Program-made: the position numbers and the translations under genes
Shown here: positions 18,934-29,004 of the stretch, in pieces
Layout of the letters: each line of letters starts with the position of its first letter
How positions within the stretch are numbered: the first letter of the stretch is position 1
Notes under the pieces: model-generated
What the model was told of the DNA's origin: nothing
What the model saw: the letters and a program-made list of their open reading frames with translations, nothing else
Database searches by the model: none
NCBI RefSeq assembly: GCF_020524485.1
Contig: NZ_JAIVLF010000004.1
Coordinates: forward strand, 372,001 to 436,000
Source of the DNA: Novosphingobium profundi
GTDB lineage: Bacteria; Pseudomonadota; Alphaproteobacteria; Sphingomonadales; Sphingomonadaceae
Direction: 5' to 3'
DNA: 64,000 nucleotides

Positions 18934-19908
18934 TCAGATCTCGCCGCGCTTGCGCCGGATCTCGAACCACTTCTTCACGTTCTCGTTGTGCGCTTCGAGA
19001 GTGGATGCGAAGACGTGTCCACCCGTTCCGTCCGCGACCATGTAGAGCGCGTCGGTCTCGGCCGGGTGCAGTACCGCCTCGATCGAGGCGCGGCCCGGAT
19101 TGCAGATCGGGTGCTTGGGCAGGCCTACCATGGAGTAGGTGTTGTAGTCGTTGATCGCCTGGATCTCGGACTGGCGGATGCGCCGCCCCAGCGGCTTACC
19201 CTTGGTAATGGGGTAGATGATCGTGGGGTCGGCCTGAAGCAGCATCCCCTGCTTCAGACGGTTGGAGTAGAGCCCGGCCACGACAGTGCGCTCCTGCGCC
19301 TTGGCCGTTTCCTTCTCCACAATGGAGGCCAGCACTAGCGCTTCCTCGGGCGTCTTCACGACAAGATCGGGGGCGCGCTTTTCCCAGAGCTCGGCCAGGG
19401 TACGGCGCATACCCGCCTGCATCTTGCGCAGGACGTCGGCGCGCGCATCGCCTTTCTGGATATCGTAGGTGGCAGGAAGGACCGAACCTTCTTCAGGCAC
19501 GGCAAGCTCGCCGGTCAAGGCCTCCTGCGCCATCAGGCGCTCGTAGACCATGATCGAGGGCATGCCTTCCGGGATCATGACCTGGCGACGCACGACGTCA
19601 TCGCTGGTGATGATCGCCAGGACCCGCGAGGGACTGGCGTGGGCGGGGATCACGAATTCCCCCGCCTTGATCGCGCCGCCGCCCCCGAAGAGGCGCGCGC
19701 GCAGGGCGAACCCATCGCCCGAGCGCACCACGCCCTCGTCCTGAAGCTTGTCGGCCACGGCCGAAAGGCTGGCGCCATTGGGGACCACGAAGGCGGAATC
19801 CTTCGCGAGCGGGCCGGAACCAAACCAGCCGCCCACGACGTTCCACATCACGATCCCCGCCACCAGGACGAGCGCTGCCACGAGGGCATACCTGCGCCGT
19901 GACATCAT
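18934..19908 (-). CDS. mltG: Endolytic murein transglycosylase MltG
   Basis: MltG/YceG lytic transglycosylase of 324 residues, the enzyme that cuts nascent glycan strands and sets peptidoglycan chain length. An N-terminal transmembrane segment (about 7-24) is followed by a LysM-like region and the catalytic domain, with the catalytic glutamate E198 in LASIVEKET and the conserved LLQADPTIIYP and NTYSMVGLPKHPICNPG motifs. It acts at the inner membrane facing the periplasm. It follows fabF by 31 bp, an arrangement common in alphaproteobacteria. Confidence 0.96.
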   Translation of the reverse strand: MMSRRRYALVAALVLVAGIVMWNVVGGWFGSGPLAKDSAFVVPNGASLSAVADKLQDEGVVRSGDGFALRARLFGGGGAIKAGEFVIPAHASPSRVLAIITSDDVVRRQVMIPEGMPSIMVYERLMAQEALTGELAVPEEGSVLPATYDIQKGDARADVLRKMQAGMRRTLAELWEKRAPDLVVKTPEEALVLASIVEKETAKAQERTVVAGLYSNRLKQGMLLQADPTIIYPITKGKPLGRRIRQSEIQAINDYNTYSMVGLPKHPICNPGRASIEAVLHPAETDALYMVADGTGGHVFASTLEAHNENVKKWFEIRRKRGEI

Positions 19909-19939
19909 GAGGGTTCTTCCCCGAAGCCCGCGCGGAAGG

Positions 19940-21199
19940 TCAGTCGACCTTCTTCATGATCAGGCTGGCGTTGGTACCGCCAAACCCGAAGCTGTTGTTG
20001 AGCACGGCGCGCACTTCGCGCGAACGTGCGACCTTGGGGACCAGGTCAACGCCTTCGCAACCTTCCGAAGGAGTGTCGAGATTGAGCGTAGGAGGCACGA
20101 TCTGGTCACGCATCGCCAGGATGCAGAAGATCGATTCGACCGCGCCCGCGCCGCCAAGGAGGTGGCCGATGGCCGACTTGGTCGAGCTCATCGAGACGCT
20201 GTCCATGGCTTCGCCGAAGAGACGGCGCACCGCGCCCAGCTCGATGGTGTCGGCCATCGTCGAGGTGCCGTGAGCGTTGATGTAGTCGATGTCGGCCGGC
20301 GTCATGCCCGCCTTCTTGAGGGCCGCAGCCATCGAACGGTAGGCGCCGTCCATCTCCGGGTCCGGAGCGGTCACGTGGTAGGCATCGCCCGAAAGGCCGT
20401 AGCCCACGACTTCGGCGTAGATCTTCGCCCCGCGCGCCTTGGCGTGCTCGTACTCCTCAAGGACGAGGACGCCCGCGCCCTCACCCATGACGAAGCCGTC
20501 GCGGTCCTGGTCGTAGGGGCGGCTAGCCTCTTCAGGACGGTCGTTGTAGCTGCAGTTGAGCGCGCGCGCCTGGGCGAAGCCGGCAATGCCAATCGGGCAG
20601 ATCGTGCTTTCCGCACCGCCCGCCAGCATGATGTCGGCGTCGTCGTCCTTGATCATGCGCGCGGCATCGCCGATCGAGTGCGCGCCGGTCGAGCAGGCGG
20701 TGACGACCGCGTGGTTCGGGCCCTTGAGGCCGTACTTGATCGAGACCTGACCCGAGATGAGGTTGATGAGACGGCCGTGCACGAAGTGCGGCGAAACGCG
20801 GCCCGGGCCACGGTTGGCGAGCACGAGCGATTCGCTCTCGATACCGGGGAGACCGCCGATACCCGAGCCGATCGAGCAGCCCGCACGCAGCTTGGTCTCT
20901 TCGTCCATCTCGACAAGGCCGGCGTCTTCAAGCGCCTGGCCCGCGGCATCGATGCCGAAGACGATGAAGGGATCGACCTGGCGCTGGATCTTGGGATCCA
21001 CGCGCTTGCTGGCATCGAACCCGTACTCGTGATCCGCGGGCTTGACCTCGCAGGCGATCTGGCACTTCTGATCCGACGCATCGAACTTGGTGATGGGCCC
21101 CGCCCCGCTCTTGCTGGCGAGGATGTTCTTCCAGGTCGTTTCCACGTCAGCGCCCAGCGGGGTGACGAGGCCAAGTCCGGTTACGACGACACGACGCAT
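19940..21199 (-). CDS. fabF: Beta-ketoacyl-ACP synthase II
   Basis: Fatty-acid elongation enzyme of 419 residues condensing malonyl-ACP with acyl-ACP. The catalytic triad is C169 in VVTACSTGAH, H310 in YINAHGTSTM and H346 in IGHLLGGAGA, with the intervening Lys. The length and the PLGADVETTW start fit FabF rather than FabB. It sits 133 bp downstream of acpP and upstream of mltG, the usual order. Confidence 0.97.
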   Translation of the reverse strand: MRRVVVTGLGLVTPLGADVETTWKNILASKSGAGPITKFDASDQKCQIACEVKPADHEYGFDASKRVDPKIQRQVDPFIVFGIDAAGQALEDAGLVEMDEETKLRAGCSIGSGIGGLPGIESESLVLANRGPGRVSPHFVHGRLINLISGQVSIKYGLKGPNHAVVTACSTGAHSIGDAARMIKDDDADIMLAGGAESTICPIGIAGFAQARALNCSYNDRPEEASRPYDQDRDGFVMGEGAGVLVLEEYEHAKARGAKIYAEVVGYGLSGDAYHVTAPDPEMDGAYRSMAAALKKAGMTPADIDYINAHGTSTMADTIELGAVRRLFGEAMDSVSMSSTKSAIGHLLGGAGAVESIFCILAMRDQIVPPTLNLDTPSEGCEGVDLVPKVARSREVRAVLNNSFGFGGTNASLIMKKVD

Positions 21200-21332
21200 T
21201 CCAATGCTCTCCGAAACGGCGACAGGCCCGCCCCCTTAGAGGTCGAGCCTGTCAAATTCAATCCAATTGCCCACAAACCGGCGATGGTCCGCCCTGAAAG
21301 GACGTTACCGGGACGCTGCGGGCGGGCCGGGA

Positions 21333-21569
21333 TCAGCCCTTGTTCTCGTCGATGTACTTGATCGCATCCGAGACGGTGCTGATCTTTTCAGCGGCATCGT
21401 CCGGGATTTCGACGCCGAATTCTTCTTCGAACGCCATGACCAGCTCGACGATGTCGAGCGAATCGGCACCCAGATCATCGATGAAGCTTGCATCTTCGGT
21501 GACCTTGTCGGCTTCCACACCGAGGTGCTCGACGACGATCTTCTTAACCCGATCGGCGGTATCGCTCAT
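21333..21569 (-). CDS. acpP: Acyl carrier protein
   Basis: Acidic four-helix carrier of 78 residues that carries growing acyl chains on a phosphopantetheine arm. The attachment serine is S37 in [12 protein letters not shown]. It precedes fabF on the same strand. A 184-bp gap separates it from aspS upstream and presumably holds its promoter. Confidence 0.97.
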   Translation of the reverse strand: MSDTADRVKKIVVEHLGVEADKVTEDASFIDDLGADSLDIVELVMAFEEEFGVEIPDDAAEKISTVSDAIKYIDENKG

Positions 21570-21753
21570 TTGTATAGACCCCTTCAGAAAGCGGAGGATT
21601 AATCTTGGTTGCTTGACGCCCTAGTTCCTAGGGCGCTGGCTGGCAAGTGCCGCCACAGCACGGGCACCGCACTTGTCCCAAGTGCGACGCCTTTGCAAGG
21701 GTGAAAGACCCTCACGGCGCCGCAAGCTCGGTTTTTGCGTCGTTTTTCGCCGA

Positions 21754-23547
21754 TCAGGCGCCCGGCTTGGGCTGGGGCTCGACGACGCGCATGTGCAGTT
21801 CGCGCAACTGACGCGATTCCGCAGGCGTCGGCGCGCCCATGAGGAGATCCTCGGCGCGCTGGTTCATCGGGAACAGCGAGATTTCGCGCAGGTTCTGCGC
21901 CCCGCACAGCAGCATCACGATGCGATCGACACCGGCGGCCATGCCGCCGTGCGGCGGGGCGCCGTACTGGAAGGCGCGGTAGAGACCGCCGAAGCGCTCT
22001 TCCACGTCGTCCTTGGTCAGGCCCACCTTCTCGAAGGCGGCAACCATCAGTTCGGGATCCTGGTTACGGATCGAGCCCGAGGCGATTTCGAAGCCGTTGC
22101 ACACGAGGTCGTACTGGTAGGCCTTGATCGTAAGCGGATCCTGGCCTTCCAGTGCTTCCATGCCGCCCTGCGGCATCGAGAACGGGTTGTGCGCGAAGTC
22201 GACCTTCTTGTTGTCTTCGTCCCATTCGTAGAATGGGAAATCGACGATCCAGCACAGATCGAAGCGATCCTTGTCGATGAGGTCGAGCTGCTCGGCGACG
22301 CGGGTACGCGCAAGGCCTGCCAGCTTGGCGGCCTGCTCGGGCTTGCCCGCAGCGAAGAAGACGCCGTCGTTCTCGCCAAGGCCGAGCGCCTCGATAAGGG
22401 CCGCGGTTTTTTCCTCGCCATGGTTCTTGGCGATCGGACCACCGGGCTTACCGTCCTTGATGTTGATGTAGCCAAGGCCCGAGAAGCCCTCGCCGCGCGC
22501 CCAGTTGTTCATCTCGTCGAAGAACTTGCGGCTGCCTGCGCCCGCGCCGGGAGCCGGGATCGCGCGGATCACGCCGCCCCCGCCAACGATGCTGGCAAAG
22601 ATGCCGAAGCCCGATTCGACGAAGTGCTCGGTCACGTCCTTGATGAGGATCGGGTTGCGCAGGTCCGGCTTGTCCGAACCATAGTCAAGCATCGCCTGGG
22701 CGTAGGGAATGCGACGGAATTCGCCCGAAGGCGTCACCGGCTTGTCCCCTGCGAACGCCGCGAAGATGCCCTGCATGACCGGCTCCATCGTCTCCCAGAT
22801 CTCTTCCTGGGTGACAAAGCTCATCTCGAGGTCGAGCTGGTAGAACTCGCCCGGCAGACGGTCGGCGCGCGGGTCCTCGTCGCGGAAGCACGGCGCGATC
22901 TGGAAGTAACGGTCGAAGCCAGCCACCATGAGCAGTTGCTTGTACTGCTGGGGCGCCTGCGGGAGCGCGTAGAACTTGCCCGCGTGGATGCGGCTCGGCA
23001 CGAGGAAGTCGCGCGCGCCTTCGGGCGAGGACGCGGTCAGGATCGGCGTCGAGAATTCGGTGAAGCCGATGCCTTCCATGCGGCGGCGCATGTCCGAGAT
23101 AATCTGGGTGCGCTTGACGATGTTCGCGTGCAGCGTCTCGCGGCGCAGGTCGAGGAAGCGGTACTTGAGGCGAATGTCCTCCGGGTACTCCTGCTCACCG
23201 GCGACCGGCATCGGCAATTCGGCGGCCTTGCCCAGCACCGTCACCGAACGGGCGTAGACCTCGATCTCGCCGGTGACGAGGTTGGGGTTCACCGTCTCGG
23301 GGGTGCGCGCCTTGACGGTGCCCTCGATGGTGACGACCGATTCCAGACGCAGCGCGTCGAGGATCTCGAGTGCGGGGCTGTCGCTGTCGGTCACGACCTG
23401 GGTCATGCCGTAGTGATCGCGCAGGTCGACGAACAGGACGCCGCCGTGGTCGCGCTTGCGATGGACCCAACCCGACAGGCGGACCGTCTGGCCGACCTCG
23501 GTCGCCGTCAGGGCGCCGCAGGTGTGGGAACGATAGGGATGAGTCAT
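21754..23547 (-). CDS. aspS: Aspartyl-tRNA synthetase
   Basis: Class II aminoacyl-tRNA synthetase of 597 residues, the bacterial-type length that includes a GAD insertion. Visible parts: the N-terminal OB anticodon-binding domain ([19 protein letters not shown]), class II motif 2 ([11 protein letters not shown]) and motif 3 near the C-terminus ([11 protein letters not shown]). As most alphaproteobacteria lack asparaginyl-tRNA synthetase or use the amidotransferase route, this enzyme may be non-discriminating and charge Asn tRNA as well; that cannot be decided from this sequence alone. Confidence 0.97.
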   Translation of the reverse strand: MTHPYRSHTCGALTATEVGQTVRLSGWVHRKRDHGGVLFVDLRDHYGMTQVVTDSDSPALEILDALRLESVVTIEGTVKARTPETVNPNLVTGEIEVYARSVTVLGKAAELPMPVAGEQEYPEDIRLKYRFLDLRRETLHANIVKRTQIISDMRRRMEGIGFTEFSTPILTASSPEGARDFLVPSRIHAGKFYALPQAPQQYKQLLMVAGFDRYFQIAPCFRDEDPRADRLPGEFYQLDLEMSFVTQEEIWETMEPVMQGIFAAFAGDKPVTPSGEFRRIPYAQAMLDYGSDKPDLRNPILIKDVTEHFVESGFGIFASIVGGGGVIRAIPAPGAGAGSRKFFDEMNNWARGEGFSGLGYINIKDGKPGGPIAKNHGEEKTAALIEALGLGENDGVFFAAGKPEQAAKLAGLARTRVAEQLDLIDKDRFDLCWIVDFPFYEWDEDNKKVDFAHNPFSMPQGGMEALEGQDPLTIKAYQYDLVCNGFEIASGSIRNQDPELMVAAFEKVGLTKDDVEERFGGLYRAFQYGAPPHGGMAAGVDRIVMLLCGAQNLREISLFPMNQRAEDLLMGAPTPAESRQLRELHMRVVEPQPKPGA

Positions 23548-23717
23548 GGCGTCAGGCTTCTTCTTCGCGAAAAACTAAGAGTTCAGGCCGCGTCCCCTAG
23601 TCGAGTGGCGCGCCGATTTCCAGACACCGATTGACCCTGCGCAAAAGGTTATCCGCGTAACTCGGTATAAACCATTATAACCTAATTGCCTCAGGCTCGG
23701 GTCGAATGGAGAACACG

Positions 23718-24731
23718 ATGTTGGCAGAGGTCACGATTGACAGCGCGGAAAACAAGGCTTTTCGACGCTCGATCGAGGACATGGTGCGCAGCCAGCGCGC
23801 GGATGAAGCGGCCGATATGCTACGGGACATGCTGTCAGGTGTGTGCTCGGCGCAAGGCCCCCTCCCCGCCGAATTCCTGAATACACGGCCCGAAGCGATC
23901 TCGTTCACGGGCTGGAATCTCCTGGCTGACGCGATCTGGAAGCTGGACCAGTGCGGCGAGCCGGTCTCGGCCGTCAGCCTCGACCTCGATCCGCACACCA
24001 TCAGCGAGGAGGACGGTGAGCCGGTCCTTGCCACCCGCTTCTTCTTCGACACTTCCTGGCCCTTCTCCGAATGCACCCGAGAGGAACTGCTCGAAGGCTT
24101 CAACGACTACGGATCGGCCTGGCACAACGACCACGCCGATGCCGAAGAACGCGTCGTCGGTATCGACGGCCTTGGCACCATGGCCGATGCTCTGGCCGCG
24201 CTGCACATGGCCAACGCCGCGCGCGAGACGCCGAATGCCACCGCTCTCCAGGCCGAGTTGCTCGGCACGCTTTACATGGGCGTGCTGTTCCACCTCGCCG
24301 TCGAGGACAAGGCCCGCCGCACCGCCCTGCCGCGCCGCATGGCCCTCCTCGCGGTAAGCGAAAGCCCCTTTGCGGCCCTCTCCACCCCGGTCCTTGCCAA
24401 TTGCGACGCGCCCGAGGCGCCGAGCATTCCGGAACCCTTTGAAGGCTCCGCGCCCCCCTTGGGCACCTACGACGAGGACGCGGAAGAGGAGGACTTCGAG
24501 AACGAGGGCGAAGACCATGCCGACACGATGGCCGCGCTTCTTTCGCCCTCCTATTCCGGTGACGTGCAAGGCACCGCTCCGGGCGATGACCCCGAGGCCT
24601 GGCACCTGCCGCCCCCGGGCATCCACACAACCGGCACGCAGCTGCGCCGCAAGCTGGTGACCGAGGAAAGTATCTCCGAGCTCGCCGAATCGGCCCGTCC
24701 GGGACTCCTTGCCCGCCTGTTTCGCCGTTAA
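23718..24731 (+). CDS. Conserved-type hypothetical protein with acidic linker
   Basis: A 337-residue protein of unknown function with no signal peptide. Its N-terminal half has a well-ordered look, with aromatic and acidic motifs (GWNLLADAIWKLDQCGEP, DLDPHTISEEDGEP, FFFDTSWPF, GFNDYGSAWHND); a helical region GTLYMGVLFHLAVEDKARR follows, then an acidic low-complexity block (DEDAEEEDFENEGEDHAD) and a basic C-terminus. The second ATG at 23718 is preferred, since GGAG at 23708-23711 is well placed for it and poor for the ATG at 23706. It lies between aspS (divergent) and rnd on the same strand, which is typical for a sphingomonad-specific conserved gene. No family recognised. Confidence 0.7.
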   Translation: MLAEVTIDSAENKAFRRSIEDMVRSQRADEAADMLRDMLSGVCSAQGPLPAEFLNTRPEAISFTGWNLLADAIWKLDQCGEPVSAVSLDLDPHTISEEDGEPVLATRFFFDTSWPFSECTREELLEGFNDYGSAWHNDHADAEERVVGIDGLGTMADALAALHMANAARETPNATALQAELLGTLYMGVLFHLAVEDKARRTALPRRMALLAVSESPFAALSTPVLANCDAPEAPSIPEPFEGSAPPLGTYDEDAEEEDFENEGEDHADTMAALLSPSYSGDVQGTAPGDDPEAWHLPPPGIHTTGTQLRRKLVTEESISELAESARPGLLARLFRR

Positions 24732-24800
24732 TAATCGCAAACAAACGCGAAACGGGGCATCGCTGGCGTTGATCCCTTCGCGTGTTCAGCGTAACGCCGC

Positions 24801-26057
24801 ATGCAAATGAAGATACACACCCTGATCACGGACAGCGACGAGCTCGCCCAACTGTGTGACCGCCTGGCAAAGTCCGACTTTGTCGCGGTCGACACCGAGT
24901 TCATGCGCGAAAACACCTACTGGCCCGAGCTTTGCCTCGTCCAGATCGCCAACACCGAGGAAGCCGCCGCGATCGACCCGCTCGCCAGCGGGCTCGACAT
25001 GACGCCGCTCTACGAGCTGCTCACGGACAACCACGATGTCCTCAAGATCTTCCATGCCGGCGGGCAGGACGTCGAGATCATCTTCAACGCGACGGGCAAG
25101 ACCCCCTCGCCGATCTTCGACACCCAGATCGCAATGATGGCGATCAGCCAGTCGGAACAGATCGGCTATTCCAACCTCGTCGAATCCTGGCTGGGCCTCA
25201 CCATCGACAAGGGCGCGCGCTTCACCGACTGGTCGCGCCGCCCGCTGACCGAGCGCCAGATCGAATATGCCATCGGCGATGTCACCCACCTCTCGAAGAT
25301 CTTCCCCAGGATCCTCAAGCGCCTGATCAAGACGGGCCGCGGCATGTGGCTGAACCAGGAAATGGAAAAGCTGGCCGATCCGGACAACTATCGGAACGAC
25401 CCGACGCTGGCCTGGCGGCGGATCAAGGCCGCGGGCCGCAATCCGCAGATGCTCGGCCGCCTGAAGGCCATCGCCGAGTGGCGCGAGATGGAAGCGCAGG
25501 GCAAGAACATTCCGCGCGGGCGCATTGCCCGTGACGAGACGCTTGCCGACCTTGCGAGCCATCCGCCCAAGCAGCAGTCCGACCTCGCCAAGGTGCGCGG
25601 CCTCTCGCAAGGCTGGCGCGACAACGACATCGGCAAGCGCCTGATGAACACCATCGCCAAGGCCCAGCCGCTCGGCGACGACGAAATGCCCCCGCGCCAG
25701 CAGCGCGGCGCGCCGCTCGGCAAGGAAGGCGCGCTGGTCGCCGACCTCCTGAAGCTGCTTCTCAAGATTCGCGCGCGCGAGATCGACGTTGCCGCCCGCC
25801 TCCTCACCCGTAGCGACGAACTGGAGATGCTCGCCTCGGGTGTGCGCAAGAACCTGCCGATTCTGGAAGGCTGGCGCTACGAGGTGTTCGGCAAGGACGC
25901 GCTCGAACTGGTCGAGGGGCGCCTGGGCTTCGCGGTCGAGAAGGGCCGCCTCAAGATGACCCGGGTCAGCGAGGACGAGGAAATCTTCGCCACCGCCGGC
26001 GCGGACGAGGCGGGCGACGATGACACCGATGAGAGCGGGGACGACAGCGAATCATGA
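24801..26057 (+). CDS. rnd: Ribonuclease D
   Basis: 3'-5' exoribonuclease of the DEDDy family (418 residues) involved in tRNA 3' maturation and RNA turnover. Catalytic acids are D31 and E33 (VDTEFMRENTYW), D90 (FHAGGQDVEI) and Y156/D160 (EYAIGDVTHL); an HRDC domain follows at about 220-300 and a second helical region ends in an acidic tail. Start could be the second Met two residues later. The stop overlaps the oxyR start (ATGA), so the two are translationally coupled. Confidence 0.96.
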   Translation: MQMKIHTLITDSDELAQLCDRLAKSDFVAVDTEFMRENTYWPELCLVQIANTEEAAAIDPLASGLDMTPLYELLTDNHDVLKIFHAGGQDVEIIFNATGKTPSPIFDTQIAMMAISQSEQIGYSNLVESWLGLTIDKGARFTDWSRRPLTERQIEYAIGDVTHLSKIFPRILKRLIKTGRGMWLNQEMEKLADPDNYRNDPTLAWRRIKAAGRNPQMLGRLKAIAEWREMEAQGKNIPRGRIARDETLADLASHPPKQQSDLAKVRGLSQGWRDNDIGKRLMNTIAKAQPLGDDEMPPRQQRGAPLGKEGALVADLLKLLLKIRAREIDVAARLLTRSDELEMLASGVRKNLPILEGWRYEVFGKDALELVEGRLGFAVEKGRLKMTRVSEDEEIFATAGADEAGDDDTDESGDDSES

Positions 26058-26950
26058 CGGTCTACCAGCCGACACTGAAGCAGCTTCAGTATCTGGTTGC
26101 CCTGCATGAACATGGACATTTCGGCCGTGCGGCCGAAGCCTGCTACGTCTCACAGTCGACGCTCTCGGCGGGGCTGCGGGATCTGGAAACCCTGCTCGAC
26201 GTGACCCTGGTGGAGCGCACCAAGCGTGCGGTGCGCTTCACGCCGCTGGGCAACACGGTGGTCGAGAAGGCCCACCGCATCCTGCGCGAGACCGAGGAAC
26301 TGTCCGAACTCGTCCAGTCGAGCGGCAAACCGCTCTCGGGCGAGGTGCGCATGAGCGTGATCCCGACAATCGCGCCGTTCCTGCTCCCGCGCATGTTGCC
26401 GCGCCTGCGCCGTGAACGCCCCAATCTCAAGCTCTTCCTGCGCGAGGAACCCAGCCAGGCCGCGATCGAGTCGCTGCACCATGGCCGGGCCGACTGCGTG
26501 CTCCTGGCTCTTCCCTACCCCACCGGCGAGGTGGAGCAGGAGACGATCGAGCTCGACGCCTTTTTCGTGGCCTTCCCGGCCGACGATCCGCGCGACCCAC
26601 CCCAGGAAGTGGGCCCCGACATCATTGATGAAAACCGCCTCCTCCTGCTGGAGGACGGGCACTGCCTCAAAGACCACGCGCTCGCCGCCTGCAACCGGCC
26701 CGAGTTGCGCGCCTCTGCCACGATGATCGGCACCTCACTGCACACGCTGGTGCAGATGGTCGACAATGGCCTTGGTCTCACGATGCTACCCGAAATGGCG
26801 CTTGATGCCGGGATCCTCAACGGCACCAACGTGGTCGCCCGCCCGCTGATCTCGGCCAACGCCAACCGCGAGATCGCGCTGGTCTGGCGCAAGAATTCGC
26901 CGCGCTCGGACGAATTCCGGATGTTGGCGGATGAGCTGCGCGCGGGCTGA
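26054..26950 (+). CDS. oxyR: Hydrogen-peroxide sensor OxyR (LysR family)
   Basis: LysR-type regulator of 298 residues with the OxyR signature. The helix-turn-helix is at about 7-66 (LKQLQYLVALHEHGHFGRAA, VSQSTLSAGLRDLE). The redox pair C204 and C213 (DGHCLKDHALAAC) has exactly the nine-residue spacing of E. coli C199/C208, and the flanking TSLHTLVQMVDNGLGLTMLP region is also OxyR-like. Peroxide oxidises the pair to a disulfide and switches on genes such as katG; the katG at 9228-11411 is a likely target but lies in the accessory block. It overlaps rnd by four bases, an unusual partner for an oxidative-stress regulator. Confidence 0.95.
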   Translation: MTVYQPTLKQLQYLVALHEHGHFGRAAEACYVSQSTLSAGLRDLETLLDVTLVERTKRAVRFTPLGNTVVEKAHRILRETEELSELVQSSGKPLSGEVRMSVIPTIAPFLLPRMLPRLRRERPNLKLFLREEPSQAAIESLHHGRADCVLLALPYPTGEVEQETIELDAFFVAFPADDPRDPPQEVGPDIIDENRLLLLEDGHCLKDHALAACNRPELRASATMIGTSLHTLVQMVDNGLGLTMLPEMALDAGILNGTNVVARPLISANANREIALVWRKNSPRSDEFRMLADELRAG

Positions 26951-26957
26951 CCGGGCC

Positions 26958-28106
26958 TTATTGCTCCGTTGACGGGGCCTTGCCGCTGGTGAACTGAAGC
27001 GCGACGCAGCACAGGCTGATCGCCGCGCCAAGCATACACACCCCCGCCCAGCCCAGATGCGTCCAGCACGCCATCGCCGCCGCCGAAGCAAGACCACCGG
27101 CCACGAACATCGCGGTCATGTAGATCGTGTTGATGCGTGAGCGCGCTTCGGGCTTCAGTGCGAAGATCACGCTCTGGTTGGAGATCTGGCTCGACTGCAC
27201 CCCAAAATCGAGCGCGATGACGCCGAGCATCACACCCGCGAGGCCATCCCAGAGCCCGAAGATCGCCCAGGAGGCGAGCGAAATGCAGGCCGCAGCGGCG
27301 ATCACCTGTCGCGGCCCCCGGCTATCGGCGATGCGCCCCGCGACAGGCGCGGCAAGAACGCCGACCACACCCAGGATGCCGAAAAGACCCGCCACCTGCG
27401 GCCCGAACCCGAAGCGCGCCTCCAGCCGGAAGGCCAGGATCGACCAGAAGACCGAGAACACGCCGAACTGGCAGCACTGGATTGCCGTTGCTCGCCGAAG
27501 CCCGGGAAATTCGCGCCAGAGCCCGACAAGTGAGCCGAGCGTTGCACGGTAGCTCGTACCTGCCGTTTCGGGCGCGCTGCGTGGCAGGCGCAGCGCCACC
27601 ATTGCCGCCGTCCCCAGGGCCAGGGGGACCGCAATCCAAAACATCGCGCGCCAGCCCAGATGCTCGGCCACGAACCCGGCCAGCGTGCGGCTGAGCAGGA
27701 TACCGCAAAGCAGGCCCGCCATGACGACGCCGATCACATGGCCACGCCGCTCGGGAAGCGCGAGGCTGGCGGCCATCGGGATGATCTGCTGCGCCACCGA
27801 GGCAAAGATGCCCACGATCAGTGAGGCGATCAGGACAAGCGCCCCACCCTGCGCCAGCGCAACGCCCGCACAGGCCACCGCCAGCCCGAGACACTTCCAC
27901 AGGACCAGTTGGCGCCGCTCGAACAGATCGCCCAGCGGGACAAGGAAAAGAAGCCCCAGCGCATACCCGATCTGGGTGGCCGTCGGCACATAGGCCACCC
28001 GCCAATCGGCAAGATCGCCATGCATCTGCTCGAGCATGGGCTGGTTGTAGTAGAGATTGGCCACGGTTAGGCCCGCAGCCAGCGCCATCACCGCAACGAC
28101 ACTCAC
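26958..28106 (-). CDS. MFS transporter, drug or sugar-efflux type
   Basis: Twelve-transmembrane major facilitator protein, about 382 residues. Near the N-terminus is ANLYYNQPMLEQM, typical of the CynX/AraJ-like efflux group, followed by the loop-2/3 GDLFERRQLVLW motif and many hydrophobic helices. The open frame continues far upstream over the pgsA region without a stop, but that part is a shadow. Plausible starts are the GTG at 28106 or the ATG at 28088; no clear Shine-Dalgarno decides between them. It is convergent with oxyR (8 bp between the stops). Substrate unknown. Confidence 0.88.
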   Translation of the reverse strand: MSVVAVMALAAGLTVANLYYNQPMLEQMHGDLADWRVAYVPTATQIGYALGLLFLVPLGDLFERRQLVLWKCLGLAVACAGVALAQGGALVLIASLIVGIFASVAQQIIPMAASLALPERRGHVIGVVMAGLLCGILLSRTLAGFVAEHLGWRAMFWIAVPLALGTAAMVALRLPRSAPETAGTSYRATLGSLVGLWREFPGLRRATAIQCCQFGVFSVFWSILAFRLEARFGFGPQVAGLFGILGVVGVLAAPVAGRIADSRGPRQVIAAAACISLASWAIFGLWDGLAGVMLGVIALDFGVQSSQISNQSVIFALKPEARSRINTIYMTAMFVAGGLASAAAMACWTHLGWAGVCMLGAAISLCCVALQFTSGKAPSTEQ

Positions 28107-28288
28107 CGACAAAGGCGCGTGATGCTCTCGAGCAGAATGGGAAGGCGAGGAAATGGCAGGGCTCCGCGAACGTGCAGGGACCAGTGAGCCCCAGGATCGA
28201 GGTCGAGCCCTAGGCCCGCGCCACCTCTCGCCGCGAATGCAACGAACGCACGCCCTTGCGCGTGCGATGCACGTCGCGGATCCGTGCC

Positions 28289-28882
28289 TCAGTCCATGTG
28301 CTTGAGGCCAACGCGCAGGTAATCCCAGCCGGTGACGAGCGTCAGCACGGCCGCGCCCCACAAGGTGGTAAGACCCACGGTGTGCGGAATATTGATCGCC
28401 ACGCCCGCGAAAGGCGTGTTCCACCAGGGCATCGCCTTGCCCAGGATCAGCGCGCCCAGCGAGATCATCTGGAACGTCGTCTTCCACTTGGCGAGCTTGC
28501 TGACCGGGATCGAGACCCGCAGGGGCCCCAAAAACTCGCGCAGGCCCGAGACGGCGATCTCGCGGACCAGGATGACGAGCCCGGCAATCACGTGCATGTC
28601 CCCGACGTAAGGCCCGCGCAGGATACCCTGCGCCGTGAGTACGAGGATGACCGCCGCGACCATGATCTTGTCCGCGATCGGATCGAGGAAGACGCCGAGC
28701 TTGGACACCGTCCCGCTCGAACGCGCGAGATAACCATCGAAGTAGTCCGTGATCCCCATCAGGCAGTAGAGCGCAAAGGCCAGCGCATAGCCCAGCACCC
28801 AGTCCGGCCACCACAGCAGGAAGGCGAGGAGCGGAACCGCGAAGATACGCGAAAGGGTCAGGATGTTCGGAAGCGTCAGCAT
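28289..28882 (-). CDS. pgsA: CDP-diacylglycerol-glycerol-3-phosphate phosphatidyltransferase
   Basis: Inner-membrane CDP-alcohol phosphatidyltransferase of 197 residues making phosphatidylglycerol phosphate. The signature D-G-x2-A-R-x8-G-x3-D-x3-D is visible in TDYFDGYLARSSG and LGVFLDPIADK. The usual N-terminus LTLPNILTLSRIFAVPLLAF follows the ATG at 28882; the frame extends to 28972 but without a better start. It is divergent from the LplT-like transporter. Confidence 0.95.
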   Translation of the reverse strand: MLTLPNILTLSRIFAVPLLAFLLWWPDWVLGYALAFALYCLMGITDYFDGYLARSSGTVSKLGVFLDPIADKIMVAAVILVLTAQGILRGPYVGDMHVIAGLVILVREIAVSGLREFLGPLRVSIPVSKLAKWKTTFQMISLGALILGKAMPWWNTPFAGVAINIPHTVGLTTLWGAAVLTLVTGWDYLRVGLKHMD

Positions 28883-29004
28883 ATGGGCAGCCCCATAGCC
28901 GGGAATGCGGGGCGGAATAAAGTGTTGATCGGGGGTTGCGGCCTCGGCCTGCCGCTTTAAGGATCCCGTCAACCCGAACGGTGAGAGACCGGCAAGACCT
29001 TTAC

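Noticed and set aside
22671..23634. Plus-strand frame opposite aspS (part of 21673-23634)
   Set aside because: Antisense shadow of a well-conserved synthetase.
28255..28275. CGCACGC/GCGTGCG dyad after pgsA as terminator
   Set aside because: No T-run on the minus strand and a very short loop; could be a chance dyad in GC-rich DNA.
26958..28814. 618-codon frame containing the MFS transporter
   Set aside because: The first third is a shadow of pgsA and its spacer; the transporter begins near 28106.
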